Source of the DNA: CAVSSX01 sp963730735
GTDB lineage: Bacteria; Actinomycetota; Acidimicrobiia; Acidimicrobiales; RAAP-2
Length of the DNA stretch: 29,280 nt
Assembly: GCA_963730735.1 (NCBI GenBank)
Contig: CAVSSX010000013.1
Location: forward strand, 1 to 29,280
Direction of reading: 5' to 3'
In this document: positions 21,420 to 29,247 of the stretch, piece by piece
Layout of the letters: every line of letters starts with the position of its first letter
Position numbering within the stretch: position 1 is the stretch's first letter
Program-made: the position numbers and the translations under genes
The notes under the pieces: model-generated
Database searches by the model: none
Told to the model about the DNA's origin: nothing
What the model saw: the letters and a program-made list of their open reading frames with translations, nothing else

Positions 21420-21773
21420 ATGGCAACGCTCGGTGGTCGTCGGACCCAACTCCTGCGGGGGGTGTTGGACCTCTGCCTGCTCAAGGTCATGGACGACCAG
21501 CCGGCATACGGCTACGAGATGACCAAGCGCCTGAAGGCCCGGGGCCTCTCGATCGTCGGCGAGGGATCCATCTACCCGTTGCTCGGTCGCCTCGAGCGGG
21601 ACGGCCTCGTCGACACCCACCGGGCGGCCAGCGAGGGTGGGCCGCCGAGGAAGTACTACCAACTCTCCTCGCTCGGCCGGAAGGCGCTGGCCGAGGGCAT
21701 CGACGACTGGGTGTCCACCCGCGACTCGGTCGACGCCCTGTTGGACCTACAGCGCTCGGAGGTGGGGGCATGA
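21420..21773 (+). CDS. PadR-family transcriptional regulator
   Basis: A 117-aa regulator: a winged helix-turn-helix (about 10-80) and a C-terminal dimerisation helix. LDLCLLKVMDDQPAYGYEMT, EGSIYPLLGRLERDGLV and GGPPRKYYQLSSLGRKAL are the diagnostic PadR segments. PadR proteins of this class repress transporter or membrane-protein genes and are released by small toxic ligands. The start has a leaderless promoter. Its stop overlaps the ATG of the HAAS-like gene (ATGA at 21770-21773), a common pairing. It may also control the ABC operon at 22857, whose upstream AACTAGCAG resembles the CTAGCAGAACTAGC (minus strand) in its own promoter; that link is speculative. Confidence 0.93.
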   Translation: MATLGGRRTQLLRGVLDLCLLKVMDDQPAYGYEMTKRLKARGLSIVGEGSIYPLLGRLERDGLVDTHRAASEGGPPRKYYQLSSLGRKALAEGIDDWVSTRDSVDALLDLQRSEVGA

Positions 21774-22337
21774 GCACGTTCGTCGACGGTCTGCCGGAAG
21801 GAATGGGCCCGGCTCGGCGTGCCGAGCGCCCTGGCCAACGAGATGGCCGCCGACCTCGAGGCCGACCTGGCCGAGGCGAAGGCCGATGGCGTCTCGCCCG
21901 AGGAGGTGCTCGGCATCGGCTACTTCGATCCGGCGGCGTTCGCCCACTCCTGGGCCACCGCCCGGGGCATCGTGGACCTCGAGCCGACGCCGCCGGCGCC
22001 CGACCGTCGACGACGCGTCGGGTTGGCCGTCACCGCCGGCGTCTCGGCGGTCGTGGCCTTGCTCGGCCTGGTGGCCCTGGTCGGCGGCCGCCAGCGTTCC
22101 CGGTCCATCCTGGCCCTCGGGCCCGGCCCCCGGCGCCTCGGCCTGCGGGGCCTGGCCGGCGGCCCGCAGCAGTTCCTGACCCTGCACCAGGGTGATGCGA
22201 TCGCCGCCGTCGGGGCGGCCCTCCTACTCGTCGGCCTGCTCGGCCTCGCCGTCGTCCTGTGGCTCTGGAAGCCGTGGCGCGCCCTCGAACACCGGCCGCC
22301 GCGGGACCCCGAGATCGGTCTGCCGAGCTACCTGTAG
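21770..22337 (+). pseudogene. HAAS/DUF1700-like membrane protein, frame broken by one extra base
   Basis: The ATG at 21770 overlaps the PadR stop and encodes MSTFVDGL, after which the frame is lost. Removing one C at 21794-21795 restores RKEWARLGVPSALANEMAAD and an uninterrupted protein to TAG at 22335-22337, about 188 aa. The N-terminal part (ANEMAADLEADLAEAKADG, then SPEEVLGIGYFDP) is a helical HAAS-type domain, typically encoded beside padR. Three hydrophobic segments follow (LAVTAGVSAVVALLGLVALV; AIAAVGAALLLVGLLGLAVV). The part after the break is intact, so sequence error is more likely than decay. Role: probably an anti-regulator or membrane partner of PadR. Confidence 0.7.
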
Positions 22338-22357
22338 CGCCCCTTCCCCGGCGTCGC

Positions 22358-22735
22358 TCAGTAGGGCAGTTCGTCGGGGACGCAGTTGCGGTAGTCGGGC
22401 TCGGGTTGGACGTCGAAGCGCACGGCGGCGATGTGCTCCCGACCGTCGAGGAGGGCCCGGGCGACCCGGTGCATCCCGTCCATGACCCGGCCGTCGGCCG
22501 CCAGGATGATGGGGTAGGACACGTCCACCTCACCGACCAACCGCAGGTGTTCGACGATCCGGCGGACCGTCGGCTCGACCGGGCCGAACCCGAACCAGTA
22601 GTCCTGGTCGATGTCGGGAAGCTCGGCCAGCGGCACGTCGACGACCGGGAGCTCCCGGCTCAGCTCGATCAGCCGGTCGACATCCCAGGCGTCGAGACCG
22701 GTCTCGCCCGGCCAGAAGTTGTACTGCTTGCGCAC
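22358..22735 (-). CDS. Small ParB-like (sulfiredoxin-fold) protein
   Basis: A 125-aa protein starting MRKQYNFWPGETGLDAWDVD. It resembles a family of small stand-alone proteins with RKQYxFWPG near the start and the ParB/sulfiredoxin core motif at ADGRVMDGMHRVARALLDGR (about 79-98). It ends EPDYRNCVPDELPY. It lacks the DNA-binding helix-turn-helix of true ParB, so chromosome segregation is unlikely; biochemical role unknown. It is convergent with the HAAS-like gene (20 nt apart) and divergent from the ABC operon. Unlike the genes around it, its frame is intact. Confidence 0.75.
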   Translation of the reverse strand: MRKQYNFWPGETGLDAWDVDRLIELSRELPVVDVPLAELPDIDQDYWFGFGPVEPTVRRIVEHLRLVGEVDVSYPIILAADGRVMDGMHRVARALLDGREHIAAVRFDVQPEPDYRNCVPDELPY

Positions 22736-22783
22736 CCCTCCATCCTCCCCGCCGGGCCGCTCACGCGCCGGCCCCGCTCGGAC

Positions 22784-22799
22784 GGGGGGTTAACCCCCC
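22784..22799. promoter_or_regulatory. Perfect palindrome GGGGGGTTAACCCCCC in the divergent promoter region
   Basis: A 16-bp perfect palindrome lies in the 121-nt gap between the ParB-like gene (start 22735) and the ABC operon (start 22857). It is 47 nt upstream of a TACCGT (22846-22851) that could be the -10 of a leaderless ABC message. An operator for the ABC operon is plausible. Confidence 0.4.
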
Positions 22800-22856
22800 C
22801 GGCGAGACGCCAACTAGCAGCATTCCGCCGGGACGGGCCCTTCCGTACCGTGGCAG

Positions 22857-23810
22857 GTGATGATCACCGCACACTCACTGACCAAGCGCTACGGCGGCAC
22901 GACCGCCGTCGACAACCTGACCTTCGAGGTCGCAGCCGGGGGCGGTCACCGGGTTCCTCGGCCCCAACGGGTCGGGGAAGTCGACCACCATGCGGATGAT
23001 CATGGGCCTCGACGTCCCCGACTCGGGGTCGGCCCTGATCGGCGGCCGGCCCTACGCCGAGCTGGCCTGGCCGCTCCGGGAGGTCGGCGCCCTGCTCGAC
23101 GCCAAGGCCTTCCACCCGGCCCGCACGGCCCGCAGCCACCTGCGCTGGCTGGCCCTCACCAACGACATCCCCCTCCGCCGGGTCGACGAGGTCCTGGACC
23201 AGGTCGGGCTGACCGCGGTCGCCGGCAAGCGGGCCGGCAAGTTCTCCCTCGGCATGGGCCAGCGGCTCGGGATCGCCGCCGCCCTGCTGGGCGAACCCGG
23301 CGGTGCTGCTGTTCGACGAGCCGGTCAACGGCCTCGACCCCGAGGGCATCCGGTGGGTCCGCCACTTCCTGCGGGACCTGGCCGCCGAGGGCCGGACGGT
23401 GCTCGTCTCGAGCCACCTGATCAGCGAGATGGCGCTCACCGCCGACCGGCTGGTGGTGATCGGCCGGGGCCGGCTGATCGCCGAGACGAGCGTGGACGAC
23501 TTCGTCGCCCGCAGCGGCGGCGCCGCCGTCCAGCCTGGTCACCCCCGACCGCGACGCCTTCGCCGAAGCCCTCACCGGGGCCGGCGCCACGGTCGACGAC
23601 GGCGGCGACGGCTCGCTGTCGGTCGAGGGCCTCACCGCCCCGCAGATCGGCGACCTGGCCGCCCGGGGCGGCCTGCGGGTCCACGAGCTGACACCGATCA
23701 TCGCCTCGCTGGAGGACGCCTTCATGGAGCTGACCCAGGACGAGGTGGAGTACCGCCCCTCGGTGACGGCCGGGGCGAGCGCCCCGGCCGAGAAGGGAGC
23801 AACCCGATGA
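22857..23810 (+). pseudogene. ABC-2 type transporter ATPase (DrrA-like), frame broken by three extra bases
   Basis: Restored length is about 316 aa, normal for DrrA-type exporter ATPases. GTG 22857 or ATG 22860 opens MITAHSLTKRYGGTTAVDNL. After one surplus G (run 22938-22942) the Walker A GPNGSGKST follows, then the Q-loop region and the signature FSLGMGQRLG. After a surplus C (23296-23298) come Walker B LLFDEP and the H-loop VSSH. After another surplus C (23530-23531) a C-terminal domain runs to TGA 23808-23810 (LEDAFMELTQDEVEYRPS). All motifs are intact once single bases are removed. It overlaps the permease start (ATGA). No Shine-Dalgarno; TACCGT lies 5-8 nt upstream. Energises export of a drug or lipid. 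Confidence 0.8.
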
Positions 23811-24614
23811 CCACCACCCTGGCGACGGTCCCGAGAGGCCACTACCGGCTCACCCAGGTGGCCCGGTCCGAACTGGCCAAGATCGTGACGCTGCGCTCGA
23901 CCCTCATCACCCTGGGCCTGACCATCGTGGCCAGCCTGCTGGTCACCGGCCTGGTGACCCACAGCGACCTGCACCACAACCCCAGCTACTACTTCGGGTT
24001 CGACCCGACCCAGGAGTCCCTGACCGGCATGATCACGGTGGCCCTCACCGGCGGGGTGTTCGGGGCGCTGCTGCATCACCGGCGAGTACGCCAGCGGCAC
24101 CATCCGCACCACCCTGGCCGCCACCCCGAAACGCCCGGTGCTCTTGGCCGCCAAGGTCGGGGTGACGGCCGTGATCACCGTGATCTTCTGCGAGCTGCTC
24201 AGCTTGGCCTCCTTCTTCTTCGGGAAGGCCATCCTCTCGTCGGGCGGGGCGCCGCACGCCTCGCTCGGCTCGCCCGGGGCGGTCCGGGCCGTGGTCCTGA
24301 CCGGCCTGTTCATCGCCCTGCTGGCCCTCATGTCCTTCGGCTTCGGCCTCATCTTCCGGAGCACGGCCGCCGCCATCGCCGCCTTCGTCGGGGTGGTGTT
24401 CGTCCTGCCGCTGGTGGTGCACGGCATCTCGGAGTCGAGCCAGCGCTTCCTGCCGACCAACATCCTGACCAACTCGATCATGGCCACCGTCCAACCAGGG
24501 CGGGGGGATCGCCACGCCCGGTCTCGCCCGCCGTAGGGTTGGCCCTGATGGCCCTCTACGCGCGCAGTCGCCCTGGTCGTCGGGGCCGTGCTCTTCGTCC
24601 GGCGGGACGCGTGA
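23807..24614 (+). pseudogene. ABC-2 type permease, frame broken by four extra bases
   Basis: ATG 23807 (GGGAG upstream, overlapping the ATPase stop) opens MTTTLATVPRGHYRLTQVAR, then a membrane helix (LGLTIVASLLVTGLV). Removing surplus C at 24074, 24495-24496, 24527-24529 and 24563 gives one frame of about 264 aa. It contains ALLITGEYASGTIRTTLAAT, the conserved ABC-2 loop, then further helices (VGVTAVITVIFCELL; AVVLTGLFIALLALMSFGF; AIAAFVGVVFVLPLVV). It ends VGAVLFVRRDA at TGA 24612-24614, as in intact family members. The GTGA there is the start of the kinase gene. Together with the ATPase it forms an exporter of the daunorubicin-resistance type; substrate unknown. Confidence 0.75.
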
Positions 24615-25987
24615 GCGAGCTCGGCACCGAGGAGGGTCGGGTGCCGGTCCGGATCCCCGAGGAGCAGGTCGAGCAGCTCAAGCGCCTGGCCCTCATCGTC
24701 CTGCGGGAGCCGTTCCAGCGTCGCAGCTGGGCCGAGCTGGGCTTCTTCCTGGTCTCCTCGGCCGTGGCCTTCGTCGCCGTGGTGGCCCTGGCCGCCCTGG
24801 GCTTCGCCGGCCTGCTGCTCACGGTGGTCTTCGTCGGCGTCCTCATCCTGGCCGGCGGCCTGCGGGCCGCCCGGGGGTTCGGACGCTGGCAACGGGTCGC
24901 TCGCCCTCGGGTGCTCGGCGAGGAGATCCCCGAGCCCGACCCGGTCCGGGCCCGGCCCGGCCTCATCGGGTGGCTGCGGGCCACGCTCGGCGACCGGCGC
25001 GGCCTGGCGGGCCGTCGCCTACTTCGTGGCCAAGGTGCCCCTCACCCTCTTCGGCGTGTGGTTCGCCCTCAGCGTCTGGCTCGAGGCCCTCTTCGGCATC
25101 GCCTCGCCGTTCTTCGGGGGCGACGGGCTCCATGGCTTCGGCCCGTTGGGCCGGGTCGCCGGCGCCGGACGGCTCGCCCGGCGGGTTCGCCTCCCATCTC
25201 GGGGTCTTCGTGGCCGGCGTGTTCTTGCTCTTCGTCGCCCCCTGGACCATGCGGCTGGTCGTCTACCTCGACCGGCGGCTGATGCACCTCGCTGCTCGGC
25301 CCCGACGCCGCCACCTCCCGGGTGCGGAGCCTGGAGGAGTCGAGGACGAGGACCCTCGACGCCGCCACCGAGACCCTGCAGCGCATCGAGCGCAACCTCC
25401 ACGACGGCACCCAGGCCCAGCTGGTGGCCCTGGCCATGCGCCTCGGCCAGGCCAAGGAGAAGCTCGACAACCTGGAGCCCGAGGTCGCCCGAGAGCGACG
25501 ATCTCGACGTCCGTCCGCCGCCTGGTCGACGAGGCCCATCGGGGGGCCAAGGAGGCCATCACCGACCTGCGGGACCTGGCCCGGGGCATCCACCCGCCGG
25601 CCCTCGACACCGGCCTGGAGAACGCCCTGGCCACGCTGGCCGCCCGCAGCCCGGTGCCCACCGAGGTGCACGTGTCGGTCCAGTCCCGGCCCAGCCCGGC
25701 CATCGAGGCCATCTGCTACTTCTGCGCGGCGGAGCTGCTGGCCAACGTGGCCCAGCACGCCCAGGCCTCCCGGGCCTCGCTGACCTGTGCCCAGCACGGT
25801 CCTTGGCTGCGGATCGTCGTGCGCGACGACGGCCAGGGCGGGGCGGCGGTCAACCGGGTCGGCTCCGTCCTCGAGCGGCCTGGCCGGCCTGGCCGACCGG
25901 GTCGGGGCGGTGGACGGCCACCTCAGCGTCGCCAGCCCGCTCGGCGGCCCGACCGTGGTCACCGTCGACCTGCCCACCCACGCCTGA
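24611..25987 (+). pseudogene. Sensor histidine kinase of the ABC operon, frame broken by six extra bases
   Basis: GTG 24611 overlaps the permease stop. The restored product of about 456 aa has an N-terminal sensor part with four membrane helices (ELGFFLVSSAVAFVAVVALA; KVPLTLFGVWFALSVWLEAL; LGVFVAGVFLLFVAPW), like the putative sensor domain of actinobacterial NarL-type kinases. The H-box is ETLQRIERNLHDGTQAQLVA, with the acceptor His in LHDGTQ. Next come DLARGIHPPALD and the ATPase N-box AELLANVAQHAQAS. VVRDDGQGG and GLADRVGAVDGHLSVASP close the domain. Surplus bases lie at 25001-25002, 25170, 25290, 25488-25490, 25511-25512 and 25873. Probably senses the transporter substrate or envelope damage. 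Confidence 0.78.
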
Positions 25988-25989
25988 GG

Positions 25990-26653
25990 ATGGCCCGGCC
26001 CGACGCCGTCCGGGTGGTGATCGCCGAGGACTCGGCCATCCTGCGCGACGGGCTGGTCCAGCTCCTCGCCGACCGGGGCTTCGTCGGTACTGGCCGCCGT
26101 CGGCGACGCCGACGGCCTGGCGAACGCCGTCGACGCCGATCCCCCGACGTGGCCGTGGTCGACATCCGCATGCCGCCGACCTTCACCGACGAAGGGCTGC
26201 GGACGGCGATCGAGCTGCGCCGGGATCCACCCCGACGTGGGGATCCTGGTGTTCTCCCAGTACGTCGAGACCCGCTACGCCGCCGAGCTGCTGGCCGGCG
26301 GGGCCGCCGGGATCGGCTACCTGCTGAAGGACCGGGTGGCCGACGTGGCCGACTTCGTCGAGGCGTTGGTCCGGGTGGCCTCGGGCGGCACCGCCCTCGA
26401 CCCCGAGGTGGTGACCCAGCTGATGGGGGCCTCCCGTCGCACCGACACCTGGCCCGGCTGAGCGGCCGCGAGCGCGAGGTGCTGGCGTTGATGGCCGAGG
26501 GCCGGACCAACTCGGCCATCGCCACCAGCCTGGTCATCTCGGAAGGGGCGGTGGAGAAGCACGTGGCCAACATCTTCTCCAAGCTGGACCTGCCGGCCAC
26601 GCTCGACCGACCACCGCCGGGTCCTGGCCGTGCTGCGCTACCTGGAAGGCTGA
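25990..26653 (+). pseudogene. NarL-family response regulator of the ABC operon, frame broken at about five sites
   Basis: ATG 25990 follows the kinase stop by 2 nt. The restored product is about 220 aa. Receiver domain: VRVVIAEDSAILRDGLVQLL, phospho-acceptor Asp in VAVVDIRMPPTFTDEG, switch Ser in LVFSQYVETRYA and Lys in YLLKDRVADV. The LuxR-type helix-turn-helix LSGREREVLALMAEGRTNSA, then VISEGAVEKHVANIFSKL, follows. Breaks: extra G at 26086-26087, a C-run at 26141-26145 (one C missing or two surplus), extra G at 26222-26224, a -1 or +2 site near 26445-26449, and extra C at 26606-26607. The stop TGA 26651-26653 lies in a terminator stem. Likely activates the upstream ABC operon. Confidence 0.78.
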
Positions 26654-26689
26654 GCCACCTGGAGGGCTGCTCGCCCTCCCACGTCAGCC
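26648..26689. terminator. Bidirectional two-tier hairpin containing both stop codons
   Basis: Outer arms GGCTGA (26648-26653) and TCAGCC (26684-26689) flank inner arms GGAGGGC (26661-26667) and GCCCTCC (26673-26679) with loop TGCTC. The outer arms include the TGA stop of the response regulator and the TGA stop (minus strand) of the HxlR gene. Architecture resembles the 34-bp palindrome at 15451. Confidence 0.65.
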
Positions 26690-27136
26690 GGGATAGGACG
26701 CCGTGCGGACCATCGCCACCTCGTCGGCGGGGACCTCACGGCCGTCCTGGTCGACGTAGCCCACCCGGACCGGACGGTCGGTGCCGCGGACCCGACGCAA
26801 CATGCTCGGGCCGTCGGGTGCCGGTAGGTGGTCGTCGCCCCACTGCTGCAACGCCGTGAGCACGACCTGGAGCTCCCGGCCGGCCGGCGTCAGCCGGTAG
26901 TCCATTCGGGACCGGGCCCCGGGCTCCTGATACGGGTGGCGCTCCATGGCCCCGTAGGCCACCAGCGTCGACAGACGGTCGGTCAGCACGTCGGGCGCCA
27001 CCCCCAACCGGTCCCGGAATTGGGCGAACCGCGTGGTGCCGAGGAAGGCCTCGCGCAGGACGAGGAACGTCCAACGCTCCCCCAGGACCCCGAGGCTCCG
27101 GGCGATCGAGCAGGTGGTGTCGGGGATGGCCGCCAT
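26684..27136 (-). CDS. HxlR-family transcriptional regulator
   Basis: A 150-aa winged-helix regulator. CSIARSLGVLGERWTFLVLR opens the HxlR domain with the conserved N-terminal Cys9, which in some family members senses aldehydes or oxidants. TRFAQFRDRLGVAPDVLTDR, then LSTLVAYGAMERHPYQ and YRLTPAGREL, complete the domain. The C-terminal ~45 residues are a variable extension. No Shine-Dalgarno exists; TAGAAT (27148-27143) ends 6 nt before ATG 27136, so the message is probably leaderless. It is divergent from the short-chain dehydrogenase, which it probably controls along with itself from the 71-nt gap. Confidence 0.93.
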   Translation of the reverse strand: MAAIPDTTCSIARSLGVLGERWTFLVLREAFLGTTRFAQFRDRLGVAPDVLTDRLSTLVAYGAMERHPYQEPGARSRMDYRLTPAGRELQVVLTALQQWGDDHLPAPDGPSMLRRVRGTDRPVRVGYVDQDGREVPADEVAMVRTASYPG

Positions 27137-27142
27137 GGCCGG

Positions 27143-27183
27143 ATTCTAGCTGTGTTGGCATTGCCTAGTCAGCATGCTACATT
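27143..27183. promoter_or_regulatory. Divergent overlapping promoters of hxlR-type and SDR genes
   Basis: Plus strand: TTGGCA (27155-27160), 17 nt, TACATT (27178-27183), then AGGAGGA at 27198-27204 ahead of ATG 27208, a near-consensus promoter. Minus strand: TAGAAT at 27148-27143, six nucleotides before the HxlR ATG, with CTGACT 18 nt upstream. The palindrome AGCATGCT (27171-27178) overlaps the plus-strand spacer/-10 and the minus-strand -35, an ideal site for a regulator that shuts both. Confidence 0.6.
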
Positions 27184-27207
27184 GTAAAAACCTACTCAGG
27201 AGGAACC

Positions 27208-27906
27208 ATGGACATCACCGGCACGACCGCCCTCGTCACCGGGGCCAACCGAGGCCTCGGCCGCCACCTGGCCCAGCAACTGCGTGATCGGGGTGCCCAC
27301 GTCATCGCCGCCGCCCGGAACCCGGCGTCGGTGGACCTCGACGGGGTGACCCCGCTGGCCCTGGACGTCACCGACCCGGACTCGGTGGCGGCGGCGGCGA
27401 CGACCACCCGGGGGGTGGCCATCGTCGTCAACAACGCCGGCTCCTCGACCAAGGCCTCGCTGCTGACCGGCGCCTTGGACGACATTCGACTCGAGATGGA
27501 CACCCACTACTTCGGCACCCTGGCCGTGACCCGGGCGTTCGCCCCTCAACTGGCCGAGCACGACCAGAGCGCCGTCCTGAACGTGCTGTCGGTGCTGTCG
27601 TGGCTCAGCTTCCCGAACAACGGCGCCTACTGCGCCGCCAAGTCGGCCGAATGGTCCCTCACCAATGCCCTCCGCCAGGAGCTGGCCGCCCAGGGCACCC
27701 GGGTGAGCGGGCTGCACGTCGGTTTCATGGACACGGACATGACCCGGGGCATCGACGCCCCGAAGGCCGATCCGGCCGACATCGCCCGCGTCGCCGTCGA
27801 CGGCATCGTGGCCGGTGACGCCGAGATCATCGCCGACGAGATCAGCACGCAGGTCCAAGCGGGACTGGCCGGCGGCGTCGCCGCGCTGTACCCCCAGCTC
27901 GCCTGA
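27208..27906 (+). CDS. Short-chain dehydrogenase/reductase (classical SDR)
   Basis: A 232-aa NAD(P)-dependent oxidoreductase. The cofactor motif TGANRGLG is at 11-18, NNAG at 75-78, the catalytic Ser in VLSVLSW (about 128-131), and Tyr141-x3-Lys145 in AYCAAK. Arg15 in the glycine motif and AAARN after the second strand (35-38) favour NADP(H). Length is slightly short but complete. ATG 27208 has the strongest Shine-Dalgarno sequence of the window (AGGAGGA). It is divergent from the HxlR regulator, a common arrangement for inducible detoxifying reductases. Substrate unknown. Confidence 0.93.
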   Translation: MDITGTTALVTGANRGLGRHLAQQLRDRGAHVIAAARNPASVDLDGVTPLALDVTDPDSVAAAATTTRGVAIVVNNAGSSTKASLLTGALDDIRLEMDTHYFGTLAVTRAFAPQLAEHDQSAVLNVLSVLSWLSFPNNGAYCAAKSAEWSLTNALRQELAAQGTRVSGLHVGFMDTDMTRGIDAPKADPADIARVAVDGIVAGDAEIIADEISTQVQAGLAGGVAALYPQLA

Positions 27907-27947
27907 GGGACCGCTCCCCGGAGGACGGCCCTGCCTACGCTGGCGGC

Positions 27948-28406
27948 ATGGACGGACGCAACCAGCACTTCACGTCGTGGCCTGAGGGCTACCGGACCAT
28001 TGCCCGCCTGAGTGCGGCGGTGGCCGCCTCGGGCCTCGAGCGGCCCCTGATCGAGCTGGTCAAGCTGCGGGCGTCCCAGATCAACGGGTGTGCCTACTGC
28101 CTCGACATGCACTCCAAGGACGCCCGGGCCGCCGGCGAGTCCGAGCAGCGCCTGTACGCCCTGAGCGCCTGGCGGGAGACCTCGTTCTTCACCGAGCGCG
28201 AGCGGTCCGCCCTGGCCCTGACCGAAGCCGTCACCCTGATCGCCGACACCCACGCCCCCCTCGACCTGGTCCAGCAGGCGGCCACGGTCTTCACACCGGA
28301 CGAGCTCGAGAAGCTGGTCTACGCCATCATCGAGATCAACGCCTGGAACCGCCTGGCCATCACGACCGGCGCGTTCGAGCCGGGCAGCTACCAGCCGGGG
28401 GCCTAG
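27948..28406 (+). CDS. AhpD-like carboxymuconolactone decarboxylase-family protein (alkylhydroperoxidase core)
   Basis: A 152-aa all-helical protein. LIELVKLRASQINGCAYCLD, then MHSKDARAAGE, holds the redox centre Cys48-x-x-Cys51 with His55, the alkylhydroperoxidase AhpD core. YALSAWRETSFFTERERSAL, then ALTEAVTLIAD, and LVYAIIEINAWNRLAI follow the usual family order. It probably reduces peroxides or acts as a thiol antioxidant with an unknown reductant. TACGCT (27936-27941) lies 6 nt before ATG 27948 and there is no Shine-Dalgarno, so it may be leaderless. It begins 41 nt after the SDR stop. Confidence 0.9.
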   Translation: MDGRNQHFTSWPEGYRTIARLSAAVAASGLERPLIELVKLRASQINGCAYCLDMHSKDARAAGESEQRLYALSAWRETSFFTERERSALALTEAVTLIADTHAPLDLVQQAATVFTPDELEKLVYAIIEINAWNRLAITTGAFEPGSYQPGA

Positions 28407-28434
28407 CCGACCGCTCGGCCGGCGGCGGCGGCCG

Positions 28435-29247
28435 TCAGGGCGTGCAGAGCAGCTCGCCGTGCAGGACGAAGAAGGCGGCGTCGGGCTCGGCCAACCACCG
28501 GCGCCATCCCTCGGCCAGCCGCCCCAGGTCGGCCGGCGTGGCCAGCTGCTGGTCCACGGCCTGCTCGGCGAAACGTGACTCGGTGAGGCGCTCGGCCCAC
28601 AGCTCTCCCCACCACTCCCGCTCGTCGGCGGTGGCGAACGACCAGGCGCTGGCCGAGACCACGACCTCGGAGAAGCCGGCGGCGCGCCCCGACCCGGCCA
28701 GGTGGCGGCCCGCGTCGGGCTCACCGCCGACGCTGCGGGCCACCCGGCGATAGAGGGCCAACCACTCGGTCATCGCCTCGGAGCCGGGCGACCAGCACAT
28801 GGCCCCGTAGTCGGCGTCACGGACGGCGACGACGCCGTCGAGGGCACAGACTCGCCGCATCTCGACGAGGGCGGCGACCGGGTCGGACAGATGCTGGAGG
28901 ACCTGGTGGGCGTGGACCACGTCGAAACTGCCGTCGGCCACGTCGAGGTGGTAGACGTCGCCCGGCTCGAACCGCAGGTTCACCTGTCGGCTGGACTCGG
29001 CCAGCCGGCGGGCCTCCTCGAGGACGCCGGGGGCGGCGTCGATGCCGAGCACCGAGCCCTCGGGGACCCGAGCGGCCAGACCGACCGTGATCGTCCCCGG
29101 GCCGCAGCCGACATCGAGCACCCGGGCGTCGGGGCGCACTCTCGGCAGGAGGTAGGCGGCGGAGTTCTCGACGCTGCGCTGGCGATGCGACCGCAGCACG
29201 GCGTCGTGGTGCCCGTGGAGGTAGCGCTCGGAGGGCCCACTCGTCAC
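28435..29247 (-). CDS. Class I SAM-dependent methyltransferase
   Basis: A 270-aa cytoplasmic enzyme. Motif I ARVLDVGCGPGTITVGLA (about 41-58), the acidic GIDAAPGVLEEAR, GDVYHLDVADGSFDVVHAHQ and VLQHLSDPVAALVEMRRV place it in the UbiE/COQ5-like Methyltransf_11 group. The C-terminal half (WWGELWAERLTESRFAEQAV) is typical of a small-molecule methyltransferase subfamily without assigned substrate. GTG 29247 is preceded by TAGAAC (29260-29255) at 7 nt, another probable leaderless start. It is convergent with the AhpD-like gene. Only 33 nt of its upstream region are in the window. Confidence 0.9.
   Translation of the reverse strand: MTSGPSERYLHGHHDAVLRSHRQRSVENSAAYLLPRVRPDARVLDVGCGPGTITVGLAARVPEGSVLGIDAAPGVLEEARRLAESSRQVNLRFEPGDVYHLDVADGSFDVVHAHQVLQHLSDPVAALVEMRRVCALDGVVAVRDADYGAMCWSPGSEAMTEWLALYRRVARSVGGEPDAGRHLAGSGRAAGFSEVVVSASAWSFATADEREWWGELWAERLTESRFAEQAVDQQLATPADLGRLAEGWRRWLAEPDAAFFVLHGELLCTP

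Noticed and set aside
21770..26653. Programmed +1 frameshifting as the explanation for the broken genes
   Set aside because: The sites share no slippery codon, stop codon context or downstream structure that I can see, and six shifts in one kinase gene would give negligible yield. Sequence error is simpler, so recoding is kept only as an alternative in the finding.
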